Below are positions 7,186 to 15,021 of a DNA stretch of 36,901 bases, piece by piece. Position numbers and translations under genes: made by a program. The stretch is from CAYRFU01 sp964423525 (GTDB lineage: Bacteria; Vulcanimicrobiota; Xenobia; Xenobiales; JADMJV01), in contig CAYRFU010000017.1 in NCBI GenBank assembly GCA_964423525.1, positions 1-36,901 of the forward strand. Reading direction: 5' to 3'. Positions within the stretch are counted from its first letter, which is position 1; the number at the start of each line of letters is the position of its first letter. The notes under the pieces were generated by a model. That model made no database searches. It had not been told where the DNA came from and saw only the letters and a program-made list of their open reading frames with translations.

Positions 7186-8261
7186 TGGCGTTCGCGAACA
7201 CCCGTTCGCTTCCTTCTCGAAAGAGAGAGGGAAGATCTCTGCCCACGCCGGAAGACTTGAACTATCTCAGCCAAAATACAGACTGCGATCTCCTCTGGGG
7301 TCCGAGCCCCGATATCGAGACCGATCGGGGCGCAGACCCGTTCCAACCAGGCAGGCTCGACTCCTTCTTCCTTCAGATCGGTGAACACCGCCCCGACTCG
7401 GCGCTGACTCCCGATCATCCCGACATAGCCGTAGTCCCGTCCCACCATCTGGCGGAGGCACTCCTCATCGTGGAGATGACCACGAGTCACCAGGACCACC
7501 GCCGCTTCTGGCCCCTCTGCGAAGGAGCTCAGGGCCTGACCAAAAGGCTGACACAGCACAGAGTCCGCGCCAGGAAAAGAGGCAGGCTGGGCATAATCGG
7601 CTCGGTCGTCAACCACCACCACCTGGAAACCTCCGATTGAAGCCATGGCACAAAGGGGCCGAGCAATATGCCCAGCCCCGGCGATCAGCAGCCGATGGGG
7701 GGGGCGATCTCGCTGAAGGTAGAGGCTGACCTCCCCGTCGGGATGGGAGAGTTGAAGCAAGCCGGGCTCAGCCGTCTTGAGAGAGCCCCAGGGCTCAAAG
7801 TCGCCGCTCCAACTGTCACGACACCAGACTGCGCGAGCCCCAAGAGGCAAAGGTAGGCTGGTCGGAGCCCCTTTAAAGCTCCCGACAGAGACGACAGCGG
7901 CCGTCGACCATCCCGGCTGGGACAACCTGCGAGCCAGGTTCATTCGAACCGGGTTGTCAGGCCGCCACACCTCAAGAAGAACATCGAACCGACCCCCGCA
8001 CACTTTTGGGCTAGAACTCTTGGGTGACTCGGTCAGATCGACACAGACCATACCGGTCTCGCCTTCTAGGAGAAGCTCCTGGGCTTTCTGCCATACCTCA
8101 GCCTCGCCGCAGCCCCCTCCCACCGTTCCGGACAGGCTACCGTCTTCGAAGACCAGCATCATGGCCCCGGCCTCCCTCGGGGTCGAGCCCCAAATCCTGA
8201 CGATGGTGGCGGTGACCACCGACTCCCCCTGTCCTAGACGAAGGACTAGGTCGGCCAACAC
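7182..8261 (-). CDS. XdhC/CoxI-family protein (orphan)
   Basis: XdhC proteins bind molybdenum cofactor, help sulfurate it, and insert it into xanthine dehydrogenase-type enzymes. The 359-residue protein has the N-terminal XdhC_CoxI domain (TIVRIWGSTPREAGAMM near 19-35, VGGGCGEAEV 47-56, VCGGRFDVLLE 87-97) and the C-terminal Rossmann domain (LLIAGAGHIARPL, 191-203; VVVDDRADYA; VLVTRGHLHDEECL; YVGMIGSQRR). It starts with GTG 8261, 16 bases inside the preceding gene. The final 20 or so residues are Arg/Ser-rich and not typical. No molybdenum hydroxylase subunits are in this window, so its client enzyme must be elsewhere or it has another job. Confidence 0.88.
   Translation of the reverse strand: MLADLVLRLGQGESVVTATIVRIWGSTPREAGAMMLVFEDGSLSGTVGGGCGEAEVWQKAQELLLEGETGMVCVDLTESPKSSSPKVCGGRFDVLLEVWRPDNPVRMNLARRLSQPGWSTAAVVSVGSFKGAPTSLPLPLGARAVWCRDSWSGDFEPWGSLKTAEPGLLQLSHPDGEVSLYLQRDRPPHRLLIAGAGHIARPLCAMASIGGFQVVVVDDRADYAQPASFPGADSVLCQPFGQALSSFAEGPEAAVVLVTRGHLHDEECLRQMVGRDYGYVGMIGSQRRVGAVFTDLKEEGVEPAWLERVCAPIGLDIGARTPEEIAVCILAEIVQVFRRGQRSSLSLSRRKRTGVRERH
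7195..7208. promoter_or_regulatory. CGAAC-N4-GTTCG palindrome next to the consensus promoter
   Basis: CGAAC (7195-7199), ACCC, GTTCG (7204-7208) forms a perfect dyad ten bases upstream of the -35 box of the transglycosylase promoter. It resembles the Gram-positive-type LexA box (CGAAC-RNRY-GTTYC) at 12 of 14 positions. It lies within the last codons of xdhC, so coding constraint or chance could also explain it. Confidence 0.35.
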
Positions 8262-8659
8262 TTACGGAGACTGGTCATCAACTTTCGCATATTTCCGTTG
8301 AAATGAAGACAGATGTAATCGATCATTTCAGCCGCCTCGGAATTCTTCACCTTTTTAGTTTCTCCCAGGGAAACCAGAAACTCCTTGGCCACCGGAACGA
8401 GCACCGTTCGCCGGTTACCTTCAAGCTCGCGGGCCCGGGCCATGAGCTCATCTCGGTCATCCGGCTTCATCTCGTTAAGAAGGCGAGCCATGTCGCCAGG
8501 TGGGAGCATGGTCAAGAAGATCCACACCTTTTGGGCGTTGTCAAGCTGATCGAACTTGAGACCCTGAGCTTGAGCCTCTCGATGACGAATAAAGGTCATC
8601 GTGGCCACGATGGGGGCCAAAACCAGCAAGAGCTGCCACCAGATCAGTCGGTCGAACAC
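8246..8659 (-). CDS. Membrane-anchored protein with FliG-like helical region
   Basis: The 137-residue product begins with a transmembrane segment (residues about 5-24, LIWWQLLLVLAPIVATMTFI). It is followed by a charged linker and a helical stretch, AQKVWIFLTMLPPGDMARLLNEM, KPDDRDELMARARELEG, that resembles the FliG N/middle or MgtE-N repeat style. I could not assign it to a family with certainty. It starts with GTG directly after the stop of the SIS gene (TAGGTG), without a clear ribosome binding site, so it probably depends on translational coupling, and it overlaps xdhC by 16 bases. No flagellar genes are nearby, so a motor role is not implied. Confidence 0.7.
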   Translation of the reverse strand: MFDRLIWWQLLLVLAPIVATMTFIRHREAQAQGLKFDQLDNAQKVWIFLTMLPPGDMARLLNEMKPDDRDELMARARELEGNRRTVLVPVAKEFLVSLGETKKVKNSEAAEMIDYICLHFNGNMRKLMTSLRKCWPT

Positions 8660-9736
8660 CTAGACACCAGGCCTAGCTTCGAGATTGACCTGATTCTCCA
8701 TATGCTTGGGCTTGTCAGGATTTTTGCCCTTGGCGATGGAGAGGTAGAAGGCTAGCAGTTGAACCACGGGATACATCAGTAGGATACGCGAGATCTCACT
8801 CACTCCGCTGCTAAGCTGAACCGCCTGGTCAACTCTCATCAGGGCCTGGTCATCAAGCTTCTCGGCCAACAGGATGCGGGGAGCCCGGGTAGTGGCGAGC
8901 TGAAAAGTGGCCTTCAGCTCAGCATCTCGGAAGGTATCCGAGACTAGCGTCAACACACTGGTGAGATTGGTCAACCAGACGTGACTGCCCTGGCAAAATT
9001 CAAGCGCGTTCTGATACTCGGCCCCGATGGCGGCCATCTGACGCAGCTTAAGGGCCCCGTGAAGAGCGGTCCCCAGGTAAGGACCCGACCCCAGGAAGGT
9101 AACGTGATTAGGAATCGGTTTTAACGACGACACCCGCTGGACTTGTTTTTGAATCTCGGGAAAGTCCAGAGCATCGGGAAGCTTGACCAACTCGTTCATG
9201 AAGACGTCTTTGTCGGAGATCCAGGCCGTCAAAACCATGCAAGACAGTAACATTCCGGAGGGTGTTCTGGTGGACACTGGGCCTCCCTCAAGGGAGTCGT
9301 TGAGAACGATCTGTTTCTCGCACAGGGGACCGATTTTGCCAGGCGCTCCTCCGATCGAGATAGCCCGGCAGGTGGTGTGGAGCTTGCGAAGCTTCTCAAG
9401 AGCCCAGAGGGTGTCAGAGGTGTCACCATCTCCCGAAAGGGCCACCACCAGGGTCTTGATACGGCTGTCGTAGGGAGGCCGCCTCAAGTAGAGCATTTCG
9501 CTGGAGGGGATGGCCACGGTATTGAGGCCCGAGACCAGCTGCAGGATGCTGGCTGCGGAGAGAGCAACCCCATAAGCATCCCCGCTGCCGAGAAACAGGA
9601 CCTGGCCAAAGTTCTCGAACTTTAGCCAACCCTTCAGTTCCTCTTTCCGACCGTGGAGAGTGGTCAGAGTGTCTTTCCACAATCGGGGCTGGTCTTGAAT
9701 CTCGGCGAATACCGCGCCGCCTTTCTGGTAGAGCAT
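8660..9736 (-). CDS. SIS-domain sugar isomerase-like protein (GlmS C-half type)
   Basis: The 358-residue protein carries two SIS (sugar isomerase) domains like the isomerase half of glucosamine-6-phosphate synthase, without the glutaminase domain. First domain: FLGSGDAYGVALSA (48-61), the sugar-phosphate binding loop ALSGDGDTSDTL (99-110). Second domain: FLGSGPYLGTALHGALKL (214-231) and ALEFCQGSHVW (244-254). The C terminus has KGKNPDKPKHMENQVNLE, which mirrors the GlmS C-terminal tail. AGGAGG five bases before ATG 9736 fixes the start. Possible roles are a deaminating or isomerising phosphosugar enzyme such as AgaS/FrlB types; the substrate is unknown. It heads the SIS, FliG-like, xdhC set. 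Confidence 0.85.
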   Translation of the reverse strand: MLYQKGGAVFAEIQDQPRLWKDTLTTLHGRKEELKGWLKFENFGQVLFLGSGDAYGVALSAASILQLVSGLNTVAIPSSEMLYLRRPPYDSRIKTLVVALSGDGDTSDTLWALEKLRKLHTTCRAISIGGAPGKIGPLCEKQIVLNDSLEGGPVSTRTPSGMLLSCMVLTAWISDKDVFMNELVKLPDALDFPEIQKQVQRVSSLKPIPNHVTFLGSGPYLGTALHGALKLRQMAAIGAEYQNALEFCQGSHVWLTNLTSVLTLVSDTFRDAELKATFQLATTRAPRILLAEKLDDQALMRVDQAVQLSSGVSEISRILLMYPVVQLLAFYLSIAKGKNPDKPKHMENQVNLEARPGV

Positions 9737-9766
9737 TGCACCTCCTTCTGGCGGGATTTCGGTTCC

Positions 9767-10891
9767 TCAATCGGTCCCCAGGGTCCTCCCCGTCTGTCCG
9801 CGATGGACCAAGCTCAAGTCGGCCAGCACCAGACAGGCCATCGCTTCCACAATGGGGACGGCGCGAGGCAGCACGCAAGGGTCGTGACGCCCCCGGGCTG
9901 AAAGCTTCACTTCCTGGCCGCTCCGGTCGACCGTGTCTTGCTCTTTAGAGACGGTCGAGGTGGGCTTGAAGGCCACCCGCATGACCAGGTTTTCTCCGTT
10001 GGAGATGCCACCCTGAACGCCACCGGAGCGATTGGAGCGAGTGCGAGGCCTACCCTCCTCCATATAGAAAGGATCGTTGTGCTGCGAACCGGTTAGCCGA
10101 GTTCCCTCAAAGCCCGATCCGATCTCGACTCCTTTGACGGCGGGGATACTCATCAGCCCTCCGGCCAGCACAGCTTCGAGCTTTCCGAAGACGGGATCTC
10201 CCAGGCCCACGGGCATCGCGCGCACCACCAATTTGATGACCCCTCCCACCGAGTCGCCCTCGGCTTGAAACTTCTCGATCGTCTCGATCATGGCGGTGGC
10301 AGCGGGGTCGGCCTNNNNNNNNNNAGCAGCCTGGGGATCGGGGCAGCGCACCAGATTGGACTCGATCTGCTCTCGAGTGACGGCGGTCTCGTCAATGTCT
10401 GCGGCAAGCTCATAAATCTGCTCCACCCAGGCCAGCACTTCTAATCCGTAGGTGTCGGTCAGGTAGCGTCGCGCTACGGCCCCAGCAGCTACCCGGCCGA
10501 CCGTCTCGCGAGCGCTGGAACGCCCTCCTCCCATCCAATTCCGGATGCCGTATTTGGACTGGTAGGTGAAATCCGCGTGAGATGGTCGATAAACGTCCTT
10601 TAAATGATCATAGGCCTGGGGGCGAGCATCCTTGTTGCGGACCATCATCGAGATGGGAGTACCCAAAGTCTGGCCCTGAAAAAGCCCCGAGAGAATCTCT
10701 ACGGTGTCGGTCTCGGAGCGTGGCGTGGTCACGTGACTTTGACCAGGTCTACGCCGATCGAGTTCGGCCTGAACCTCTTCCACCTTCAGAGGAATCTGAG
10801 GAGGGCAACCGTCAATGACCACGCCCACCCCTCCCCCATGGGACTCTCCCCAGGTGGAAATTCGAAACAGACGCCCAAAATGACTACTCAA
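9767..10891 (-). CDS. aroC: Chorismate synthase (with assembly gap)
   Basis: AroC makes chorismate from EPSP, the last shared step to aromatic amino acids, and needs reduced FMN. Signatures: FRISTWGESHGGGVGVVIDG (10-29), RRPGQSHVTTPRSETDTVEI, SHADFTYQSKYG, GGGRSSARETVGRVAAGAVA, GVEIGSGF and GRHDPCVLPRAVPIVEAM. The start is TTG 10889-10891, five bases after AGGAGG, overlapping the end of the upstream dehydrogenase by eight bases. Ten Ns at 10315-10324 break the gene after RCPDPQAA. The frame happens to hold across them, but the stretch up to GDSVGG is about nine residues longer than in the E. coli and Bacillus proteins as I recall them, so the gap region is probably wrong. Confidence 0.95.
   Translation of the reverse strand: MSSHFGRLFRISTWGESHGGGVGVVIDGCPPQIPLKVEEVQAELDRRRPGQSHVTTPRSETDTVEILSGLFQGQTLGTPISMMVRNKDARPQAYDHLKDVYRPSHADFTYQSKYGIRNWMGGGRSSARETVGRVAAGAVARRYLTDTYGLEVLAWVEQIYELAADIDETAVTREQIESNLVRCPDPQAAXXXXADPAATAMIETIEKFQAEGDSVGGVIKLVVRAMPVGLGDPVFGKLEAVLAGGLMSIPAVKGVEIGSGFEGTRLTGSQHNDPFYMEEGRPRTRSNRSGGVQGGISNGENLVMRVAFKPTSTVSKEQDTVDRSGQEVKLSARGRHDPCVLPRAVPIVEAMACLVLADLSLVHRGQTGRTLGTD
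10315..10324. other. Assembly gap (10 N)
   Basis: Ten unknown bases inside aroC. This is a typical scaffold-join placeholder whose length need not be real. Confidence 0.98.
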
Positions 10892-13820
10892 AACGGCCTC
10901 CTAGCGCGCGAGCCACCACTTCTGCCGGATGGAGGGCTCGGTGTCCGGTGAAATCGTAAATCTGATGGCGACAGGAAGTGCCGGCGGCCACCACCTGCCC
11001 CCCTTCGGCCTGACAGCGGCGAACAGCGGGCAGGAGGCGCCGTTCTCCAATCTGACGAGAGAGTTCATAGTGCTCTGCCTCATAACCGAACGAGCCGGCC
11101 ATCCCGCAACAGCCGGAATCGACTTCGCTCACGTCCCCAATCTGGCTCAGCAAAGCTAGGGCCGGCCCCGTCCCCACCAAAGCCTTCTGATGACAATGTC
11201 CGTGGAGGAGCAAAGCTCCCAGATTAGCGGACGGCAGGGACTGCTGACTAAGAAACTCCTCAAAGGTGAAACAGCCTGGGATCGCCTCTCCCGTGAGGTC
11301 CTGATAGTCGTCTCGCATGGAGAGAATGCAGGAAGGCTCTAACCCGACCACCGGCACCTCCTGTTCGACATAGGGCCGGAGGCGTCGCTGATTCTCATAG
11401 GCCAGGCGACGAGCGGGCTCCACCAGGCCTTTACTGATGTAGGTTCGGCCACAACAGACCCGGTCGGCGAGTTCGACCTGGAAACCGAGGTTCTCGAGCA
11501 CGTAGACCGCCGAGCGAGCCACCCGGGGCTCGTTGTAGGCCGCGAAAGTATCGACAAAAAGGGCCACGCGCTTCTTTCCGGGCCGCGGAGAATGGCTCGA
11601 CCACCATTGCCAGAAGGTCTCTTGAGCGAAGTTCGGCAGTCTCCTCTTGGGGGCCATACCCACAGCCTTGGCCAGCAGCGGCCAGAGCGGACTATTGATG
11701 ATCCAGTTCGAGACGGGAGCAGTAGCGCAACCTAGCTGGTTGAGTCGTTCCGCTTCCGCGAAGAGCCGACTCCGCCAGGGTAGGCCGTGCTCACGATAGT
11801 AGCCAGCCAGAAACTCAAACTTCATCTTGGCCACATCCACGCCTGAGGGGCAATCGGCTTTGCAACCCTTGCACCCCAGACACAAATCCATTGCTTCATA
11901 CATCCGCCGACTGGTCAAGTCCGAGCGGGGCAACCGACCCGAGAGGGCGGCCCGAAGCAGATTGGCTCGACCCCGAGTTGTATGCTCCTCTTCTCGAGTG
12001 GCCATATAAGAGGGGCACATAGTGCCGCGATTGGTGCGCCGGCAAACCCCCGAGCCGTTACACAACTCAACAGCCTCCAGAAACCCGCCCTGTCGAGACC
12101 AGTCCAGCACCGTCTCCGTCGAGCGACGCTGGGGATTGACTCCCAAGCGCAAACTCTCGGTCATGGCCGGTGAGTCGACCACTTTTCCGGGGTTCATCAA
12201 ATTCTCCGGGTCAAAGGCCTTCTTCACCTCGCGGAACAGCTCATAGAGGGCGTCACCGAACTGCTTCCGGTTCCAGACTCCCCGGGCCAGGCCGTCCCCA
12301 TGCTCACCCGACATGGAACCCCCAAACTCCAAAACCAGATCGGATACTCGGTCGGACAAGCGTTCCATCCGCTCGATATCGGCCGACTCGGTCAGGTCGA
12401 GCAGGGGTCGAATGTGGAGACAGCCGACGCTTGCGTGAGCATAGTAGGCCGCGCTAGTTCCCTCATCGCGGACGATCTTTTCGAAGCGCTCTACATACTC
12501 AACCAGTCGCTGGGGATCGACGGCCGTGTCCTCGATGAAAGCGACCGGCTTCTTGGTGCCAGGCATCCCCAGCAGGAGAGGGAGGCCCGCTTTGCGGATC
12601 CGCCAAATCTTGTCCATCAACCGTTCGTCGGTGGCCACCAGATGGTGATAGCCCAGCTTCTTCTTGCTCAGATGGCGAGCAGCCTCGGCCAACTGAGCGT
12701 CGACTTCCCGACGGGAGCCAGAAAACTCAGCCACCACCAGGGCCCGAGGCTCACCTTCCAAAAAATCCATCAGTCGGCCGATCTCTAGCTGGCGCCGGGC
12801 TAAGCTCAACACCATCTCGTCGAGCAACTCGCTAGCCGAAGGGGAAAGTTCTAGGATGGCTGCGTTCCCCTCGAGCGCCTCGCGCAGGCTGCTGTAGTGA
12901 CTGACCAGAAGCCCTCGCGCCTCGGGCTTCTCCACCAGGTTTAGGCGGGCCCGAGTGATCAGCCCCAGACTTCCTTCCGAACCCACCACCAGAGGGGCCA
13001 GAGAAAACCCCTGAGGCGCCCTCGCTTGTGGAGCCTGAAGCCCGGTCCAAGGCGACAGGTCGTAGCCAACGGCTCGAAGACCTCGCAACATCTCGTCGAG
13101 ATTGTAACCCGAAACCCGTCGCAAGATCTTAGGAAACCGAGTGGCTATCAGCTCGGCATTGTTCTTCACCAGGCTGACGATCGTTTGATACAGTGAAGCT
13201 TCACCACCGGAGCCCTGGAGCTGGGCCTCCAGTTGAGAAGAGTCCAGTTCTGGCAGCTGAAGAGTGCCGTGAGCGGCGGTCAGAACGGTTAAGGCCAGGA
13301 CATGATTGACCGACTTACCGTAAATGAGCGAGCGCATTCCCGAGGAGTTGTTGGCCAGAACCCCACCCACGCAAGCGTGTTCTTGAGTGGCCGGGTCGGG
13401 AGCAAACATCAGGCCCTGGCGGCCCACCTCGCGATTGAGGTCAGCTAGCACCTTACCGGGCTCGACCTCGACCCAACGCTCTTCAGGAACAAACCGCTCA
13501 GTCCGATGGAGGTATTTGGAGAAATCGACAGCCAACCCCGAGGTCACCGTTTGTCCAGCCAGACTGGTTCCTCCCCCTCGGCCCAAGATCGGAACCTGGT
13601 GGGCTTTGGCAATATCAACGACTGCCTCCAAGTCTTCCACTCGGCGGGGGACCACGACTCCCAAAGGCTCCTGTTGGTAAATGCTGGCGTCGCTAGCGTA
13701 CAGCGTTCTGGAGAAGGGATCAAACCGGACTTCGCCGTCGATCGCCTCCTCCAGAGCGTGGGCTAAACTTTGCCGCAGGTCTTGCTGCTGGCTCAAGCTA
13801 TTGCTGGATACCTCGCACAT
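10884..13820 (-). CDS. YdiJ-type FAD-linked oxidase with Fe-S and CCG domains
   Basis: This 978-residue protein fuses an FAD-binding (VAO-type) dehydrogenase with a GlpC-like electron-transfer half. The FAD domain shows ILGRGGGTSLAGQT (78-91) and LANNSSGMRSLIYG; the FAD-oxidase C domain runs to about 550 and includes GSMSGEHGDGLARG. Cys-rich segments follow near 586-602 (CNGSGVCRRTNRGTMCPSY) and near 645-660 (CLGCKGCKADCPSG), then cysteine-rich CCG domains (CCGRTYISKG near 787; HCHQKAL; SGCCGMAGSFGYE near 903). E. coli YdiJ has this architecture and acts on D-2-hydroxyglutarate; the substrate here is inferred only. The ATG at 13820 overlaps the end of a cytochrome c gene by 23 bases. A TTG at about 13796 is an alternative start. 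Its electrons may pass to the adjacent cytochromes. Confidence 0.88.
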   Translation of the reverse strand: MCEVSSNSLSQQQDLRQSLAHALEEAIDGEVRFDPFSRTLYASDASIYQQEPLGVVVPRRVEDLEAVVDIAKAHQVPILGRGGGTSLAGQTVTSGLAVDFSKYLHRTERFVPEERWVEVEPGKVLADLNREVGRQGLMFAPDPATQEHACVGGVLANNSSGMRSLIYGKSVNHVLALTVLTAAHGTLQLPELDSSQLEAQLQGSGGEASLYQTIVSLVKNNAELIATRFPKILRRVSGYNLDEMLRGLRAVGYDLSPWTGLQAPQARAPQGFSLAPLVVGSEGSLGLITRARLNLVEKPEARGLLVSHYSSLREALEGNAAILELSPSASELLDEMVLSLARRQLEIGRLMDFLEGEPRALVVAEFSGSRREVDAQLAEAARHLSKKKLGYHHLVATDERLMDKIWRIRKAGLPLLLGMPGTKKPVAFIEDTAVDPQRLVEYVERFEKIVRDEGTSAAYYAHASVGCLHIRPLLDLTESADIERMERLSDRVSDLVLEFGGSMSGEHGDGLARGVWNRKQFGDALYELFREVKKAFDPENLMNPGKVVDSPAMTESLRLGVNPQRRSTETVLDWSRQGGFLEAVELCNGSGVCRRTNRGTMCPSYMATREEEHTTRGRANLLRAALSGRLPRSDLTSRRMYEAMDLCLGCKGCKADCPSGVDVAKMKFEFLAGYYREHGLPWRSRLFAEAERLNQLGCATAPVSNWIINSPLWPLLAKAVGMAPKRRLPNFAQETFWQWWSSHSPRPGKKRVALFVDTFAAYNEPRVARSAVYVLENLGFQVELADRVCCGRTYISKGLVEPARRLAYENQRRLRPYVEQEVPVVGLEPSCILSMRDDYQDLTGEAIPGCFTFEEFLSQQSLPSANLGALLLHGHCHQKALVGTGPALALLSQIGDVSEVDSGCCGMAGSFGYEAEHYELSRQIGERRLLPAVRRCQAEGGQVVAAGTSCRHQIYDFTGHRALHPAEVVARALGGRFE

Positions 13821-14355
13821 AGTGGGTCACAGCCCACATGTCGGCTTCTTCCATTCGGCCATCCCAGGGAGCCATACCGGTCCCATCGACTCCGTATTTC
13901 ACCGTTCGGAAGAGAGCCAAGGCGCCCGAGCCATACTTATACTGACTGGTATCGCGGACGTTGCGCGGGGGCGGGTCGAGAGCCTCACCGGCTGGCCCAC
14001 CACCCACGGCCTCGTTGCCGTGACAGCTGGTGCAGTTGGTCTCAAAAACTTCTTTTCCGTGAGCCACCATTTCTTCGGTCGGCTCTGGCACCTCGGTCAT
14101 AGCCAACACGTCGTCGTAGCCGGCCATCCCTTCAGCGTTAGCAAAGTCTTCTTTGGCCGGGTCCATCTCGAAGGCCACGACAGTAGCGTCTGGCAAACCG
14201 CCGCCTCCAGAACCCTCCGCAGGCTCCTCCGCAGGTGCCGTGCTAGCCTGAGCGGCTGGACTGGAGGGGGTCCCCTGGGGCTCTGAGGGGCATCCCCCCA
14301 AGAAAAGTGCCGAAGCCAGCCCCACGGCTAACCAGGCGTAGAATCGATTCCGCAT
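13798..14355 (-). CDS. Lipoprotein cytochrome c (paralogue 1)
   Basis: The 185-residue protein has a lipoprotein signal with lipobox LGGC (Cys22), a Ser/Pro/Ala-rich linker, then one cytochrome c domain: haem site CTSCH, the loop GGGPAGEALDPPPRN, and GTGMAPWDGRM, whose Met is the likely distal haem ligand. It should be anchored to a membrane facing the periplasm. From GMAG onward it is strongly similar to the next gene upstream (14368-14925), 12 bases away, so the two arose by tandem duplication. Its 3' end overlaps the FAD/Fe-S dehydrogenase. The start at ATG 14355 has only a weak GAAG ribosome site. Confidence 0.93.
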   Translation of the reverse strand: MRNRFYAWLAVGLASALFLGGCPSEPQGTPSSPAAQASTAPAEEPAEGSGGGGLPDATVVAFEMDPAKEDFANAEGMAGYDDVLAMTEVPEPTEEMVAHGKEVFETNCTSCHGNEAVGGGPAGEALDPPPRNVRDTSQYKYGSGALALFRTVKYGVDGTGMAPWDGRMEEADMWAVTHYVRGIQQ

Positions 14356-14367
14356 CGTATCTTCAAA

Positions 14368-14925
14368 TTACCCTTTCTGAATGCTTTTGACGTAATGGAC
14401 GACCGCCCAGGTTTCCTCGTCGGTCATGCGGCCGTCCCACGGCGCCATTCCGGTGCCGTCTACACCATATTTAATGGTGCGAAAAACGGAGAGGTCAAGG
14501 TGGCCATACTTATATTCCCCCGACGTGGTCAGGTTTCTGGGGGGCGGGTCGAGAGCGGCGGCAGCCGGCCCCCCGCCTTCACCGGTAGCACCGTGACAAG
14601 AAGCACAGTTGGTAGCGAAAAGAGCTTTGCCCTGGTCGATAGCAGCGGCGTCCAGCTCGGTCGGCTTCAAGACCGCCACCTCTTCCCAACCGGCCATCCC
14701 TTCACTGGTCATGAAGTCTTCGGCCACGGGTCCGGTAGCGGCAAGCTCGACGGAGCCTCCACCGCTTCCGGTGTCGCTGGTCTTGTCTGGCGCCTTTTTT
14801 TCGAGGGGGGTGTCGGGTCCGCCTTGGCTGGCGGTCGGGTGGGTAGGCTTCTCTTGCGCTCCACATCCCGACAAAAGTAGCACGGCGGTTGTCAAAACGG
14901 CCGCCATTCCCTTTTTCCAGTTCAC
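14368..14925 (-). CDS. Lipoprotein cytochrome c (paralogue 2)
   Basis: The 185-residue protein begins with a lipoprotein signal (TTAVLLLSGC; lipid-attachment Cys21), followed by a low-complexity linker and a class I cytochrome c domain: CASCH haem site, GGGPAAAALDPPPRN, and GTGMAPWDGRM carrying the distal Met. It starts with GTG 14925, nine bases after AGGAGG. It is the first of two tandem paralogues that precede the YdiJ-type dehydrogenase, suggesting a short electron-transfer chain. A TATAAG at 15007-15002 (reverse strand) could be the -10 box of its promoter, but no good -35 is seen. Confidence 0.93.
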   Translation of the reverse strand: MNWKKGMAAVLTTAVLLLSGCGAQEKPTHPTASQGGPDTPLEKKAPDKTSDTGSGGGSVELAATGPVAEDFMTSEGMAGWEEVAVLKPTELDAAAIDQGKALFATNCASCHGATGEGGGPAAAALDPPPRNLTTSGEYKYGHLDLSVFRTIKYGVDGTGMAPWDGRMTDEETWAVVHYVKSIQKG

Positions 14926-15021
14926 TTTTGGTAGCCTCCTATAAACTCAACCGGCCCGGTCGACTACCCCCATCGGAAGCCGGTCATAGCGTTTCCTTCG
15001 CCTTATACCCACGATTCCTTC

